A stretch of 48,181 nt of DNA from Candidatus Wolfebacteria bacterium (GTDB taxonomy: Bacteria; Patescibacteriota; Minisyncoccia; UBA6257; UBA9933): contig JANLIR010000009.1 of the NCBI GenBank assembly GCA_024654025.1, positions 1 through 48,181 on the forward strand, read 5' to 3'. Shown piece by piece: positions 28,436-38,135 of the stretch (its first letter is position 1; every line of letters starts with the position of its first letter). The notes under the pieces are model-generated. The model was not told the origin of the DNA and did not search any database. It saw nothing but the letters and a program-made list of their open reading frames with translations. The position numbers were made by a program, and so were the translations under genes.

Positions 28436-28595
28436 CGGGTCTCGTAATTAGGGTTCGAATTTTACCCAGCACCATTACTTGTTATGGTGCTGTGGCCTCC
28501 CGAGGGCACCAGACGCGGATAATATTAAAAAACATTAGCAAGAATTACCAAGGCGTTAGAAGCTGGCGTTGATGATTTAATCAAATAATTCCACG

Positions 28596-31349
28596 ATGCA
28601 ACAACTTCAATGGCACAGTAAAACACTTCCCGAAATTTTTGACGCGCTTCGCTCGCGCGAACATGGCTTAACAAAAGAAGAGGCAACGGAACGTCTCCGA
28701 GAATACGGACTTAATAAACTTCCTGAGGGGAAAGTGGATGGCCTCCACGTTATTTTCTTACGCCAGTTCCAAAGCCCGCTGATTTATATTCTTCTTGCGG
28801 CAAGCGCGATTGTTTTTGCGATGGGAGAAACCGTAGACGGCTCAATTATTCTTGCCGTGCTTCTTTTCAACGCCATCGTCGGAACTATTCAAGAGGGCAA
28901 GGCGCAAAACACGCTTCTTGCGCTCAAGAAATTCGTAGAAACGAAAGCAACCGTTCTCCGTGAAGGAAAAGAGTTGATTATTCCCGACAGCGAAGTGACG
29001 TCCGGAGACATCATCATTCTCCAAGAGGGCGAAAAAGTGCCGGCGGACGCGCGAGTTATTTCGGCCGCAAATCTTAAAATTGACGAAGCGGCTCTTACGG
29101 GAGAATCAGAGCCAGTGCGCAAAATTGCCGATACTCTGGAAAGGCCTGATCTCGCAACCGCGGAGCAGAAAAACATGATCTTTAAGGGCACGCATATTCT
29201 TGCTGGGAATGGCAGAGCGATTGTGGTGGCGATTGGTCTTGAAACAGTGATCGGCAAAATTTCCAAAGAGATCGCGGCAATTGACACCGAAATTCCTCTC
29301 AAGACAAACATCCGTTATCTTTCACGGCTTATCATTATCGCCGTTGCAAGTATTAGCGCCTTATTGTTTCTGCTTGGCATTGTTTCGGGAAAATCGGTAA
29401 AAGAAATGTTCGCGACGGTGGTCTCGCTTTCGGTCTCGATTATTCCCGAAGGTCTTCCTATTGTGATGACGCTTGTTTTAGCGACCGGCGTATGGAGAAT
29501 GTCAAAGCGCAACGCCTTAGTAAAAAAGCTTCAGGCCGTGGAAGCATTGGGGCAAGCCCGCGTTATCGCCGTGGACAAGACAGGCACTATCACAAAAAAC
29601 GAGATGGTGATCCAGAAAGTATACGTGGACGGAAAATTTTTTGAGGTTGGAGGTGTCGGCTATGAACCAAAAGGAGAAGTTCAATTAAACGGGAACGTGA
29701 TTGATTCGGCTAATCACCCGGAACTTCTTTTCGCGGGGAAGATCGCCGCTTTTTGCGCGAATGCCCGCGTGTTATTTTCGGAAGAAGAAAAAGTATGGCG
29801 TGTTGCAGGCGACCCAACTGAAGCGGCAATGCTGGTACTCGCCCAAAAGCTCGGTTTTCATAAAGATGATTTGGAGCGAGAGGCGCCGTTTGTTGGCGAA
29901 ATTCCGTTTGATTACAAGCTCAAGTATCACGCGACGGCTCACCGAGTTGATGGCCAAAAATTTTTAGCGGTTGTCGGCGCGCCGGAGGTGATTCTCGGTC
30001 TCTCACAAAAAGTATGGCGTGGCGACCCCGAAGAATCCCGCCAAGGCGGAACATACGGGGCAGGCAAAAGCTATTATTTATCAAAAGAAGAGAAGCAAGA
30101 ATTAGAATCTGTTTTTTTATCTATGTCGCGGGAAGGGTTACGAGTTGTCGCATTAGCTATCGCCTTTGGCGATCCTCGCCTGCGGCGGGAAAACCGCGAC
30201 GCGCCGGAGATTCTCAAGTCAGAAGAAATTAAATCACTTACTTTCGTGGGATTTTTCGGCATGAAAGACGCGCTTCGGCCAGAGGTGCCGGAAGCTATGC
30301 AAAAAGCGGTTTCCGCCGGCATTAGAGTGGTGATGATTACGGGAGATCACAAAGTTACGGCGCATGCGATCGCCAAAGAAGCCGGCATTTATCAAGATGG
30401 CGATACTATTCTTACCGGGCAAGATATTGACGTTTTTTCCGATGCCGAGCTTTCCGAAAAGCTGGCTAGAACATCCGTATTTGCGCGAGTAACACCCGAG
30501 CATAAATTGAGAATTATAAAGGCGTATAAGACGCTCGGGGAAATTGTTGCCATGACCGGAGACGGCGTAAATGACGCTCCCTCCCTTGTTGCCGCCGACC
30601 TCGGCGTGGCAATGGGGAAGATCGGCACCGAAGTAGCAAAAGAAGCCTCGGATATTGTGCTTCTGGATGATAATTTCGGGAGCATTGTTTCGGCCGTAGA
30701 AGAAGGCAGGGGGATTTATAAAACGATTAAAAAAGTGATCCTCTATCTTTTTTCCACAAGCTCTGGAGAAGCGCTGACCATCACCGGCGCGCTGCTTTTG
30801 GGTTACCCTCTCCCTCTTTTGCCGGCGCAGATTATTTGGCTGAACTTTGTCACCGATGGCTTTCTTGATGTGGCCCTGGCTATGGAGCCGAAAGAAGAAG
30901 GATTATTGCGCGGCAACTTTGAACGGCCCAAAAAGTATCTTGTTGACAAACTTATGGCGCAAAGAATATTCATCATGGCCATCCCTATGATGATCGGCAC
31001 GCTTTTTCTTTTCAAAGGATATTTTGAGAATGATCTTGCGAAAGCTTGGACAATATCATTGACGACGCTTGCGGTATTCCAATGGTTTAACGCCTGGAAC
31101 TGTCGGCACGAATCAAAATCAATTTTCCAAATGAATCCGTTTTCCAATAAATTTTTGGTGGGGGCGACGATTACTATTATACTCCTGCAGCTTTTAGTAA
31201 TTTATAATCCGTTCATGCAGAAGCTTTTGCGCACCGTGCCGCTTGAGCTCTCGGAATGGCTCGTTATTATCCCGATCGCGGCTTCTATCGTTTTTGTCGA
31301 GGAAATAAGAAAATTCTTTTACCGAAGGAAAGCGTCAATACCGGCATGA
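28596..31349 (+). CDS. Cation-translocating P-type ATPase (Ca2+-ATPase-like)
   Basis: ALTGESEPV, VDKTGTITKNE, MTGDGVNDAPSL. Confidence 0.96.
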   Translation: MQQLQWHSKTLPEIFDALRSREHGLTKEEATERLREYGLNKLPEGKVDGLHVIFLRQFQSPLIYILLAASAIVFAMGETVDGSIILAVLLFNAIVGTIQEGKAQNTLLALKKFVETKATVLREGKELIIPDSEVTSGDIIILQEGEKVPADARVISAANLKIDEAALTGESEPVRKIADTLERPDLATAEQKNMIFKGTHILAGNGRAIVVAIGLETVIGKISKEIAAIDTEIPLKTNIRYLSRLIIIAVASISALLFLLGIVSGKSVKEMFATVVSLSVSIIPEGLPIVMTLVLATGVWRMSKRNALVKKLQAVEALGQARVIAVDKTGTITKNEMVIQKVYVDGKFFEVGGVGYEPKGEVQLNGNVIDSANHPELLFAGKIAAFCANARVLFSEEEKVWRVAGDPTEAAMLVLAQKLGFHKDDLEREAPFVGEIPFDYKLKYHATAHRVDGQKFLAVVGAPEVILGLSQKVWRGDPEESRQGGTYGAGKSYYLSKEEKQELESVFLSMSREGLRVVALAIAFGDPRLRRENRDAPEILKSEEIKSLTFVGFFGMKDALRPEVPEAMQKAVSAGIRVVMITGDHKVTAHAIAKEAGIYQDGDTILTGQDIDVFSDAELSEKLARTSVFARVTPEHKLRIIKAYKTLGEIVAMTGDGVNDAPSLVAADLGVAMGKIGTEVAKEASDIVLLDDNFGSIVSAVEEGRGIYKTIKKVILYLFSTSSGEALTITGALLLGYPLPLLPAQIIWLNFVTDGFLDVALAMEPKEEGLLRGNFERPKKYLVDKLMAQRIFIMAIPMMIGTLFLFKGYFENDLAKAWTISLTTLAVFQWFNAWNCRHESKSIFQMNPFSNKFLVGATITIILLQLLVIYNPFMQKLLRTVPLELSEWLVIIPIAASIVFVEEIRKFFYRRKASIPA

Positions 31350-31350
31350 G

Positions 31351-31427
31351 CCCCGTTAGAAACTCTGCTATAATAGGATTTATGACGGGCATAACCTTAT
31401 TTTGTGAATGCCATGAAAATTTTTAAC
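31351..31427. repeat. Inverted repeat of the CCCCGTTA family
   Basis: GCCCCGTTAGAAA ... TTTTTAACGGGGC spanning the start of the next ORF. Confidence 0.5.
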
Positions 31428-32468
31428 GGGGCGAATGGCCGAAAACCACAAGTGTATTTTTTACTCGCCATTCTTGCGGGAATTTTTGTTCTGGTTTTTT
31501 TCATTTTCCGTCCCTTTCTTTACGCGCTCGTTTTAGCAATGGTTTTTGCGACCGTGTTGCACCCCGTCTATCAAAAAATAGTAGGACTCACTCGCGGGCG
31601 GCAAGGAATAGCGGCGCTCGCCGCTATTCTCATTGTTGTCGCCTTAATTTTTACCCCCCTTATATTTTTAGGAGTACAAATATTTCAAGAAGCCCAGCAA
31701 CTTTACTTCTCTCTCGCGGAGGGCGGCGGGAAAAATGCCGTTTTTAATATCTTTAATAATTTACTAAATAGCTTCCAAAATTATTTTCCCGGCGCGCAAG
31801 AATTTTCCTTAACTATTGATCAATATCTTAAACAGGGATTAAGCTGGCTACTTCAGCATCTCGGCTCTGTGTTCGGGAGTTTTGCGAAAATGGCAGTCAG
31901 CTCCTTTTTATTCCTTTTCGCTCTTTATTATCTACTAAAAGATGGACAGAAATTAAAAGCGGCTATTATCGCCTTAAGCCCTCTTTCGAACACCGATAAC
32001 GAAGCAATTTTTCAAAAGCTAAAGATGGCGGTTGATTCGGTTGTGAAGGGAAATCTTTTAATCGCGCTCGCGCAAGGAGTTTCGACGGCAGCGGGGTTTG
32101 CTATTTTCGGAATTCCTAAAGCTGTTCTTTGGGGAAGCGTGGCGGCAATAGCCGCGCTTATCCCCGGCATCGGCACCGCGCTTGTGCTCACCCCGGCTAT
32201 TTTATTTCTTTTTCTCAAAGGAGAGATTTTTTCCGGGGCAGGTCTTATTGTGTGGGGGGTGACGGCAGTGGGGCTTGTTGATAATTTTTTAGGCCCCAAA
32301 CTTGTCGGGCGCGGCATGCAACTTCATCCTTTGATTATTCTTTTATCAGTCCTTGGCGGTATTGGATTTTTTGGACCTATCGGCTTCTTGTTGGGACCGC
32401 TTACTATAAGCCTGCTTTTTGCTCTTTTGGATACCTACTCTTCTTTGAGGATGAAAAAAAATTTATAA
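31404..32468 (+). CDS. AI-2E family transporter (PerM/UPF0118-like)
   Basis: Multi-TM; AKMAVSSFLFLFALYYLLKDG; ALIPGIGTALVLTPAILF; LVGRGMQLHPLIILLSVLGG. Confidence 0.9.
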   Translation: MNAMKIFNGANGRKPQVYFLLAILAGIFVLVFFIFRPFLYALVLAMVFATVLHPVYQKIVGLTRGRQGIAALAAILIVVALIFTPLIFLGVQIFQEAQQLYFSLAEGGGKNAVFNIFNNLLNSFQNYFPGAQEFSLTIDQYLKQGLSWLLQHLGSVFGSFAKMAVSSFLFLFALYYLLKDGQKLKAAIIALSPLSNTDNEAIFQKLKMAVDSVVKGNLLIALAQGVSTAAGFAIFGIPKAVLWGSVAAIAALIPGIGTALVLTPAILFLFLKGEIFSGAGLIVWGVTAVGLVDNFLGPKLVGRGMQLHPLIILLSVLGGIGFFGPIGFLLGPLTISLLFALLDTYSSLRMKKNL

Positions 32469-33020
32469 TGAAAATTATCACGCTTATGTATGGGCGCGGG
32501 GATTTAGAAAAAATCGGCGCGCGCAAATCAAAAAATGCGAACAAAACTTTTTTGTTTCTCTTAAGGAACGCCTCGGTGCCTTTATTGTCCAATAGCGAGG
32601 CAGGATTATTTGAGAAAATGTCTCGCAATTTTTTCTCTACCACCCCAACAAATTAAAAACCAATCTTGAGCGAATATTGCCGGAAAGCGTTTAAAAATTC
32701 GCCTGTGAGTAGGAAATTTTGCGGGTGCCCGTGATTCTGAGAGCTGGGCGGAAAATTTCCGTATATGAACGGGCAGAATTTTAACGTTTGGAGGCCTATG
32801 AGCGAAGGATTGGTTTTTAATAACACCCCCCAAAGTTATCCACATTGATTTGTAAAATTAATTGCTCCATAATGTTTTTGTCTAAAAGTGAAGCTGCGAA
32901 AAATTACCCACAATAATTTTTTGGTAACTTTTCGGTAATTTTTCGGGCGAAGCTCCGTGCCCTTTTCAAAGCGCCTGCCTACCGGCAGGCAGGGGTTAAT
33001 TCGCGGAAAGTATTGGTTGA

Positions 33021-33410
33021 ATGGAAAAACAGACGAATTTCGGCGCTCACTTAACCATTGATGGCTATAAAGGCGACAAAGAAAAATTAAATAATTTTGA
33101 ATTGGTTTACAGAGTATTGGATGAATTGCCGGAGAATTTAGGGATGCATAAACTTATTCCTCCCTATGTTGTTATCGCGCCTCCGGTGACTGAAAAAGAC
33201 CAGGGCGGAGTTTCCGGCTTTGTTATGATTGCCGAAAGTCATATCAGCGTTCATACTTTTCCCGAAAAGCAATTTGTTAGCATAGACGTTTATACTTGCC
33301 AAAAAGATTTGGATAATCAAAAAATTTCAGATTATTTTAAGGAAAAATTCGACCTTCAGGAATTGGAAATAAACAAAATTATAAGAGGCACAAAATTTTC
33401 AGAACAATAA
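33021..33410 (+). CDS. speD: S-adenosylmethionine decarboxylase proenzyme
   Basis: FVMIAESHISVHTFPEKQFVSIDVYTC (pyruvoyl-forming ESHxSxHT). Confidence 0.92.
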   Translation: MEKQTNFGAHLTIDGYKGDKEKLNNFELVYRVLDELPENLGMHKLIPPYVVIAPPVTEKDQGGVSGFVMIAESHISVHTFPEKQFVSIDVYTCQKDLDNQKISDYFKEKFDLQELEINKIIRGTKFSEQ

Positions 33411-33428
33411 CAACCTCTTTTTGTTTTA

Positions 33429-33456
33429 GAGAATACCGGCATTCCGGTATTTTTTG
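33429..33456 (+). terminator. Rho-independent terminator
   Basis: GAATACCGGCATTCCGGTATTTTTTG. Confidence 0.8.
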
Positions 33457-33495
33457 TTGGGTGCAATATAGTAGATTTTCTCCTATAATTTTACT

Positions 33496-35724
33496 ATGAC
33501 ATTAGAAAAATTATCCCTTCAAACTCCTTTGATTGATATAAAAGGCGTTGGCCCGAAATTTGTCGAGCGCCTGAAAAATTTGAACATTGATACCGTAAAA
33601 GATTTGCTTTGGCATTTTCCATTCCGTTATGAAGATTTTTCCAACATTTCTAAAATCAAAGATTTAAAAACCGGAGAACGGGCGACTGTTAATGGCGTTG
33701 TAAAAGACGTAAAAATGCGCCGGACCTGGAAAAAAAGAATGATTCTTTTGGAGGCGGTGGTAGCAGATGAAACCGGAACTGTAAAAGCTATTTGGTTTAA
33801 TCAGAAATTTTTGATAACGATTTTGAAAAAAGGAACAACGATAAACTTAGCCGGAAAAGTTCAAGAGGATAAAAAAGGTTCTATGTTTTCGCATCCGATG
33901 TTTGAGATTTTAAGTAAGAAAACCATAGAGCGTTTGAAAGAAGGCGATATCGAGGAAATTATTTCTGATTTGGATTATTTCAAGCACACAGGACGGCTGG
34001 TGCCGATTTATCCGGAAACGGCGCGGCTGACTTCAAAAGCCATTAGATATTTAATAAAAGGAGTTTTTGACAATGTCGAAAAAATTGCTGAAACATTGCC
34101 GGATGAAATTTTAAAAAAGCGCGGTTTTTTGGAAATAAATGACGCGTTAAAAAAGATTCATTTTCCCGATAGTTTGGAAGAGGCAAAAGACGCAAAAAAA
34201 AGATTTTCTTTTGAAGATTTGTTTTATCTTCAGATGTCCAACATCCGCCAAAAGAAAAAATTGGCGAAACAAAAAGCTTATGTTTTTGCTTTTGATGAAA
34301 AATACGCGGAGAGTTTGATAAATAGGCTTCCGTTTGAGCTGACTGGGTCGCAGAAAAAAGCCATTTTTGAGGTTTTGCGGGATTTTGAAAAAGGCCATCC
34401 TATGAATCGGCTGCTACAAGGAGATGTGGGGTCGGGCAAAACAATAGTTGCGATTATCGCGGCTTTGATTGTGGCTAGGGGTAACAAGCCCTTCGACTAC
34501 GCTCAGGGTGAACAATCGGCGTTTATGGCGCCTACGGAAGTTTTAGCAAGGCAGCATTATCAGACATTTAAAAAGTTTTTCACCAAGTTCGAAAAGGGTG
34601 TTTGTTTGCTTACCTCAAGCGAAGCGAAGATTTTTTATGGCGATGATATGGAAGTCGTGTTGAAAAAACCGGAGCTTATAAAAAAAATATCTTTCGGAGA
34701 GATAAAAATAATTATCGGCACGCATTCTTTGATACAAAAATCCGTTGATTTCAAGGACCTGGCGTTTGTGGTTATAGACGAGCAGCACAGGTTCGGAGTT
34801 GATCAAAGAGCGGAGCTTGTTTCGAGAAAATTCAGCGGAGAAAATAAAATTCTGCCTCATTTTTTGTCGATGTCGGCTACTCCCATACCGCGCACACTGT
34901 CCGTGACTATTTTTGGCGATCTTGAGCTGTCTATTATAGATGAGTTGCCGAAAAACAGAAAACCGATAATTACTAAAGTTGTGGCGCCGGAAAACCGAAA
35001 TAAGGTTTACGCGTTTGTCCGCGGGCAAGTTAAAAAAGGCAGGCAGATTTTCGTGGTTTGTCCGCGCATTGAAATTCCGCAGGACGAAGAATTGGAGAAA
35101 AAAGTTGTTTACAAATCAATGTTCAGTTCTTGGGAAGACACTCGCGCCGTAAAAGACGAGTACGAAAAACTTTCTAAAAAAATATTTCCGGATTTGAATG
35201 TGGATATGCTTCACGGGAAAATGAAAGCAAAAGAAAAAGCGGAAGCTATGAAAAAATTCAAAGATAAAAAAACCGATATATTGGTTTCTACTTCGGTTAT
35301 CGAAGTTGGCGTTGATATCCCCAACGCAACGATAATGATGATAGAGGGAGCGGACAAGTTCGGACTGGCGCAGCTTTATCAGTTCAGAGGCAGAGTTGGA
35401 AGGGGAGAGCATCAGTCGTTTTGTTTACTTTTTACGGATTCTGCCGCGAAAACAACTTATAGCCGGTTAGAGTCGCTCGTAAATGCCAAAAGCGGATTTG
35501 AGCTGGCGGAAATGGATTTGGCTTTAAGAGGTCCCGGCCAATTTTTGGGCCAATCGCAAACGGGTATTCCTGATTTGGCGATGAAAGCGGCGCAGAATCC
35601 CGAGATGGTCAAAGAAGCGCGCGAATCAGCGGAAGAAATTTTAAATTCCGATCCGGAATTAAATAATTATTTATTTTTGAAAAATCATTTGGAGCAATTT
35701 GAAAAAGACGTGCATTTGGAGTAA
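33496..35724 (+). CDS. recG: ATP-dependent DNA helicase RecG
   Basis: LQGDVGSGKTIVA, MAPTEVLARQHY, VIDEQHRFGVDQR, QFRGRVGRG. Confidence 0.96.
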   Translation: MTLEKLSLQTPLIDIKGVGPKFVERLKNLNIDTVKDLLWHFPFRYEDFSNISKIKDLKTGERATVNGVVKDVKMRRTWKKRMILLEAVVADETGTVKAIWFNQKFLITILKKGTTINLAGKVQEDKKGSMFSHPMFEILSKKTIERLKEGDIEEIISDLDYFKHTGRLVPIYPETARLTSKAIRYLIKGVFDNVEKIAETLPDEILKKRGFLEINDALKKIHFPDSLEEAKDAKKRFSFEDLFYLQMSNIRQKKKLAKQKAYVFAFDEKYAESLINRLPFELTGSQKKAIFEVLRDFEKGHPMNRLLQGDVGSGKTIVAIIAALIVARGNKPFDYAQGEQSAFMAPTEVLARQHYQTFKKFFTKFEKGVCLLTSSEAKIFYGDDMEVVLKKPELIKKISFGEIKIIIGTHSLIQKSVDFKDLAFVVIDEQHRFGVDQRAELVSRKFSGENKILPHFLSMSATPIPRTLSVTIFGDLELSIIDELPKNRKPIITKVVAPENRNKVYAFVRGQVKKGRQIFVVCPRIEIPQDEELEKKVVYKSMFSSWEDTRAVKDEYEKLSKKIFPDLNVDMLHGKMKAKEKAEAMKKFKDKKTDILVSTSVIEVGVDIPNATIMMIEGADKFGLAQLYQFRGRVGRGEHQSFCLLFTDSAAKTTYSRLESLVNAKSGFELAEMDLALRGPGQFLGQSQTGIPDLAMKAAQNPEMVKEARESAEEILNSDPELNNYLFLKNHLEQFEKDVHLE

Positions 35725-35732
35725 AAGTATTA

Positions 35733-35979
35733 TTGACATGTTTTAAGGGTGTGTTAATATTTATTTAGCTGTTATTACACCCGATTAATCGGGAGAAGAA
35801 AGGAGAGGCATCATGAGGAAAATGCTTTTCGTCCGTGTCTGACGGTTGCAAGGGCGGCCGCCAACTCCTTTTCGTGGGTTCACGAGGATGAAGGCGGCGC
35901 CTTCCGGGCGGAGAATCTGTTCACCACTGGCTGATTCGATTTACAGCTGGTGCGTGTGGGCAGATCTCCGCCCTTTTTT
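35733..35979 (+). ncRNA. Candidate structured small transcript with a 9-codon ORF
   Basis: TTGACA-N16-TAATAT; AAAGGAGAG SD; ATG at 35813 (MRKMLFVRV*); GGGCGGAGAATCTG...CAGATCTCCGCCC-TTTTTT terminator. Confidence 0.5.
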
Positions 35980-36023
35980 ATCTTGTTTTATTTGTATTCT
36001 ATTTTTTGAGAGAAATAAATTTA

Positions 36024-36097
36024 TGGTGGACCTAGGCGGAATCGAACCGCCGTCTCGTCAATGCGAATGACGTATTCTACCACTAGACCATAGGCCC
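36024..36097 (-). tRNA. tRNA-Ala(CGC)
   Basis: GGGCCTA/TAGGTCC with G3:U70, loop TTCGCAT, CCA encoded. Confidence 0.92.
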
Positions 36098-36107
36098 AAA
36101 ATTTTTG

Positions 36108-36179
36108 AGCGGGCGATGGGAATCGAACCCACGTCTCCAGCTTGGAAGGCTAGCATAATAGCCACTATACGACGCCCGC
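36108..36179 (-). tRNA. tRNA-Gly(TCC)
   Basis: GCGGGCG/CGCCCGC, loop CTTCCAA. Confidence 0.93.
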
Positions 36180-36267
36180 GACTGCTCATATAGTATAAGA
36201 CATTTATTATCATTTTTTCAATATCTAAGTTGATTTTTATTTTCGGTTAAGCTTTAATTATTGGACG

Positions 36268-36876
36268 ATGCTTGAAGGTATTTATACCAAAATTTCCAGG
36301 AAGGAGAAGCTTTTTTTGCTGGTTTTGTTTATTGCTTTGGCAATTTATTTTGTCGGCAGATTTGTAATGGCCAAGCCGCAAATAATCCCCGCTGATTTTT
36401 TGAAAGCGCGGCAACAAGCGTCGCTTATAGCGCAGGACATTGTCGGAACTGCTAACGAGTCGTCACGTAATTTGGAAAAGATTTCCGAGCTGGACGGAGA
36501 AAGAAAATACGCTGATGCCATTAAATTAGTGGCTCAAGAATTGGAGCATAATAATCAAGCAAGGCAACGCGCGGTTTATCTTTCGTCCCAACTGGAAACA
36601 ATGGCGAAAAATGTTCCCAGTATTTCGCCGGATTCTTCAGCGCAAAAAGCTTTAGAGGCCGTAAGTTTGGAAACGACTTTAATAAATAGATTGATTACGC
36701 ATAATGATTATTTAAACCAACTTTTGGGAATTTTAAGAGATAAATTTTTGGGTCAAAATAAAAATTCTCATGACAAGATTGCGGAGCTGGTCAGTAAAAT
36801 AAACGAAGAAGCAAAAGCAATCAACGAGATAAACCAGAAATTTAACGATAAGTTGAGTGATTTTGACGGTAAGTAA
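36268..36876 (+). CDS. Hypothetical membrane-anchored protein
   Basis: N-terminal TM followed by a helical domain. Confidence 0.6.
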   Translation: MLEGIYTKISRKEKLFLLVLFIALAIYFVGRFVMAKPQIIPADFLKARQQASLIAQDIVGTANESSRNLEKISELDGERKYADAIKLVAQELEHNNQARQRAVYLSSQLETMAKNVPSISPDSSAQKALEAVSLETTLINRLITHNDYLNQLLGILRDKFLGQNKNSHDKIAELVSKINEEAKAINEINQKFNDKLSDFDGK

Positions 36877-36879
36877 GGG

Positions 36880-36950
36880 CGGACTGTAGTATAACGGTAG
36901 TATGCGTGCTTTGGGAGCACGCGGCCTGGGTTCAACTCCCAGCAGTCCGA
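36880..36950 (+). tRNA. tRNA-Pro(TGG)
   Basis: CGGACTG/CAGTCCG, loop TTTGGGA. Confidence 0.94.
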
Positions 36951-36962
36951 CTTGTAATAGTT

Positions 36963-37034
36963 GTCCCCGTAGTTCAACGGATAGAATAGCTCCCTTCTAA
37001 GGAGTAGATCGAGGTTCGATTCCTCGTGGGGACA
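36963..37034 (+). tRNA. tRNA-Arg(TCT)
   Basis: GTCCCCG/TGGGGAC, loop CTTCTAA. Confidence 0.93.
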
Positions 37035-37167
37035 CAATCAAATAACTTGTAACCGTTAACGATTAACTGGTAACTAGCTGAATTGCTCTGGACTTTATCG
37101 TTATTTTTTGTAAAATATTTAAGTTGTTATAAGTTAGTAGTTTTAAGTTATTTATTAATTAAATATT

Positions 37168-37239
37168 GCCGCGGTAGCTCAGTGGTAGAGCTCATGCCTG
37201 AAGAGCATGGAGTCGTCAGTTCGATTCTGACCCGCGGCA
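37168..37239 (+). tRNA. tRNA-Phe(GAA)
   Basis: GCCGCGG/CCGCGGC, loop CTGAAGA. Confidence 0.94.
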
Positions 37240-37265
37240 CAGGAAGGAAACAATCCTATTTTTAT

Positions 37266-37337
37266 GGAGGTATTGGTGTAGCAGTAGCACTGCAGTTTGT
37301 GGCACTGCCAGCACGGGTGCGAATCCCGTATACCTCC
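37266..37337 (+). tRNA. tRNA-His(GTG)
   Basis: G-1 encoded against C73, loop TTGTGGC. Confidence 0.93.
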
Positions 37338-37636
37338 CATTTATACATTATTTATTGGAGCTAATCTTGCTTTATTAAATAGAGAAATTTAATATTTAAA
37401 AGTCGAAAAATAATAATGAAACGTAAAGCGTGAAGCGTGAATCGTCAGAAAATTGTGTAAATAAATTTAGACTGTTATGCTCTAGCATAACAGTAGAGCA
37501 TAAAAACTAATATTTAAAAATTCAAAAGTCGAAAATACAAAATATATTTAACGAAACTACGAAAATATACGAAATTACGAAAAAAGAATTCGTAAATTCG
37601 TACCAATTCGTTATTCGTTGATAGAGTGAAACGATT

Positions 37637-37996
37637 ATGAATATAATTAATCTCGCAAAAGAAAACGATAATTTTAGGAAAGTCGTTGAAACCGGAAACC
37701 ATTCACAAGTGGTTTTGATGAGTTTATTGCCTAATGAAGACATCGGTGAAGAAGTTCACGATGAGAACGACCAGATTTTGGTTTTTGTGGAAGGAGAAGG
37801 AAAGGCGGTTATTGATGGCGAAGAATCGGCGATTGAAGAAGGGGATTTGTTTTTAGTAAAATCCGGCGCAAAACATAATTTTATAAACACAAGCTCCGGC
37901 AGTCCGTTGAAACTTTATACGGTTTATTCTCCTGCGCATCACCCGGCAGACAGAGTGCAGAAGACGAAGGAACAGGCGGTGGCGGAGGAATACTAA
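37637..37996 (+). CDS. Cupin-domain protein
   Basis: DIGEEVHDENDQILVFVEGEGKAVIDGEESAIEEGDLFLVKSGAKHNFINT. Confidence 0.9.
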   Translation: MNIINLAKENDNFRKVVETGNHSQVVLMSLLPNEDIGEEVHDENDQILVFVEGEGKAVIDGEESAIEEGDLFLVKSGAKHNFINTSSGSPLKLYTVYSPAHHPADRVQKTKEQAVAEEY

Positions 37997-38135
37997 GACA
38001 GTAGAAAGTAGAAGGTAGTAAGCAGTAAATAAAAATAGTTAGGAAATAAAAAAAGAAACAGGGCGTCCGCGCCTTGTTTCTTTTAATTGCATTTAATCCC
38101 AATTATTTCTATAATTTATCAAGTCGTATAAAGAA

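Larger units (their letters stand above)
28206..28511 (+). tRNA. Interrupted tRNA-Arg-like gene or pseudogene (outer)
   Basis: GCCCTCG (28206) pairs perfectly with CGAGGGC-A-CCA (28501-28511); D-stem GTTC/GGAC; interior heavily interrupted. Confidence 0.5.

Noticed and set aside
28842-31147. Multiple antisense ORFs opposite the P-type ATPase
   Set aside because: Shadow ORFs of a well-supported CDS
32468-32656. 62-aa ORF after the AI-2E-family gene
   Set aside because: No recognisable motif, overlapping antisense ORFs; too weak to call
37470-37495. CTGTTATGCTCTAGCATAACAG palindrome
   Set aside because: Simple short intergenic hairpin without relatives noticed in the window
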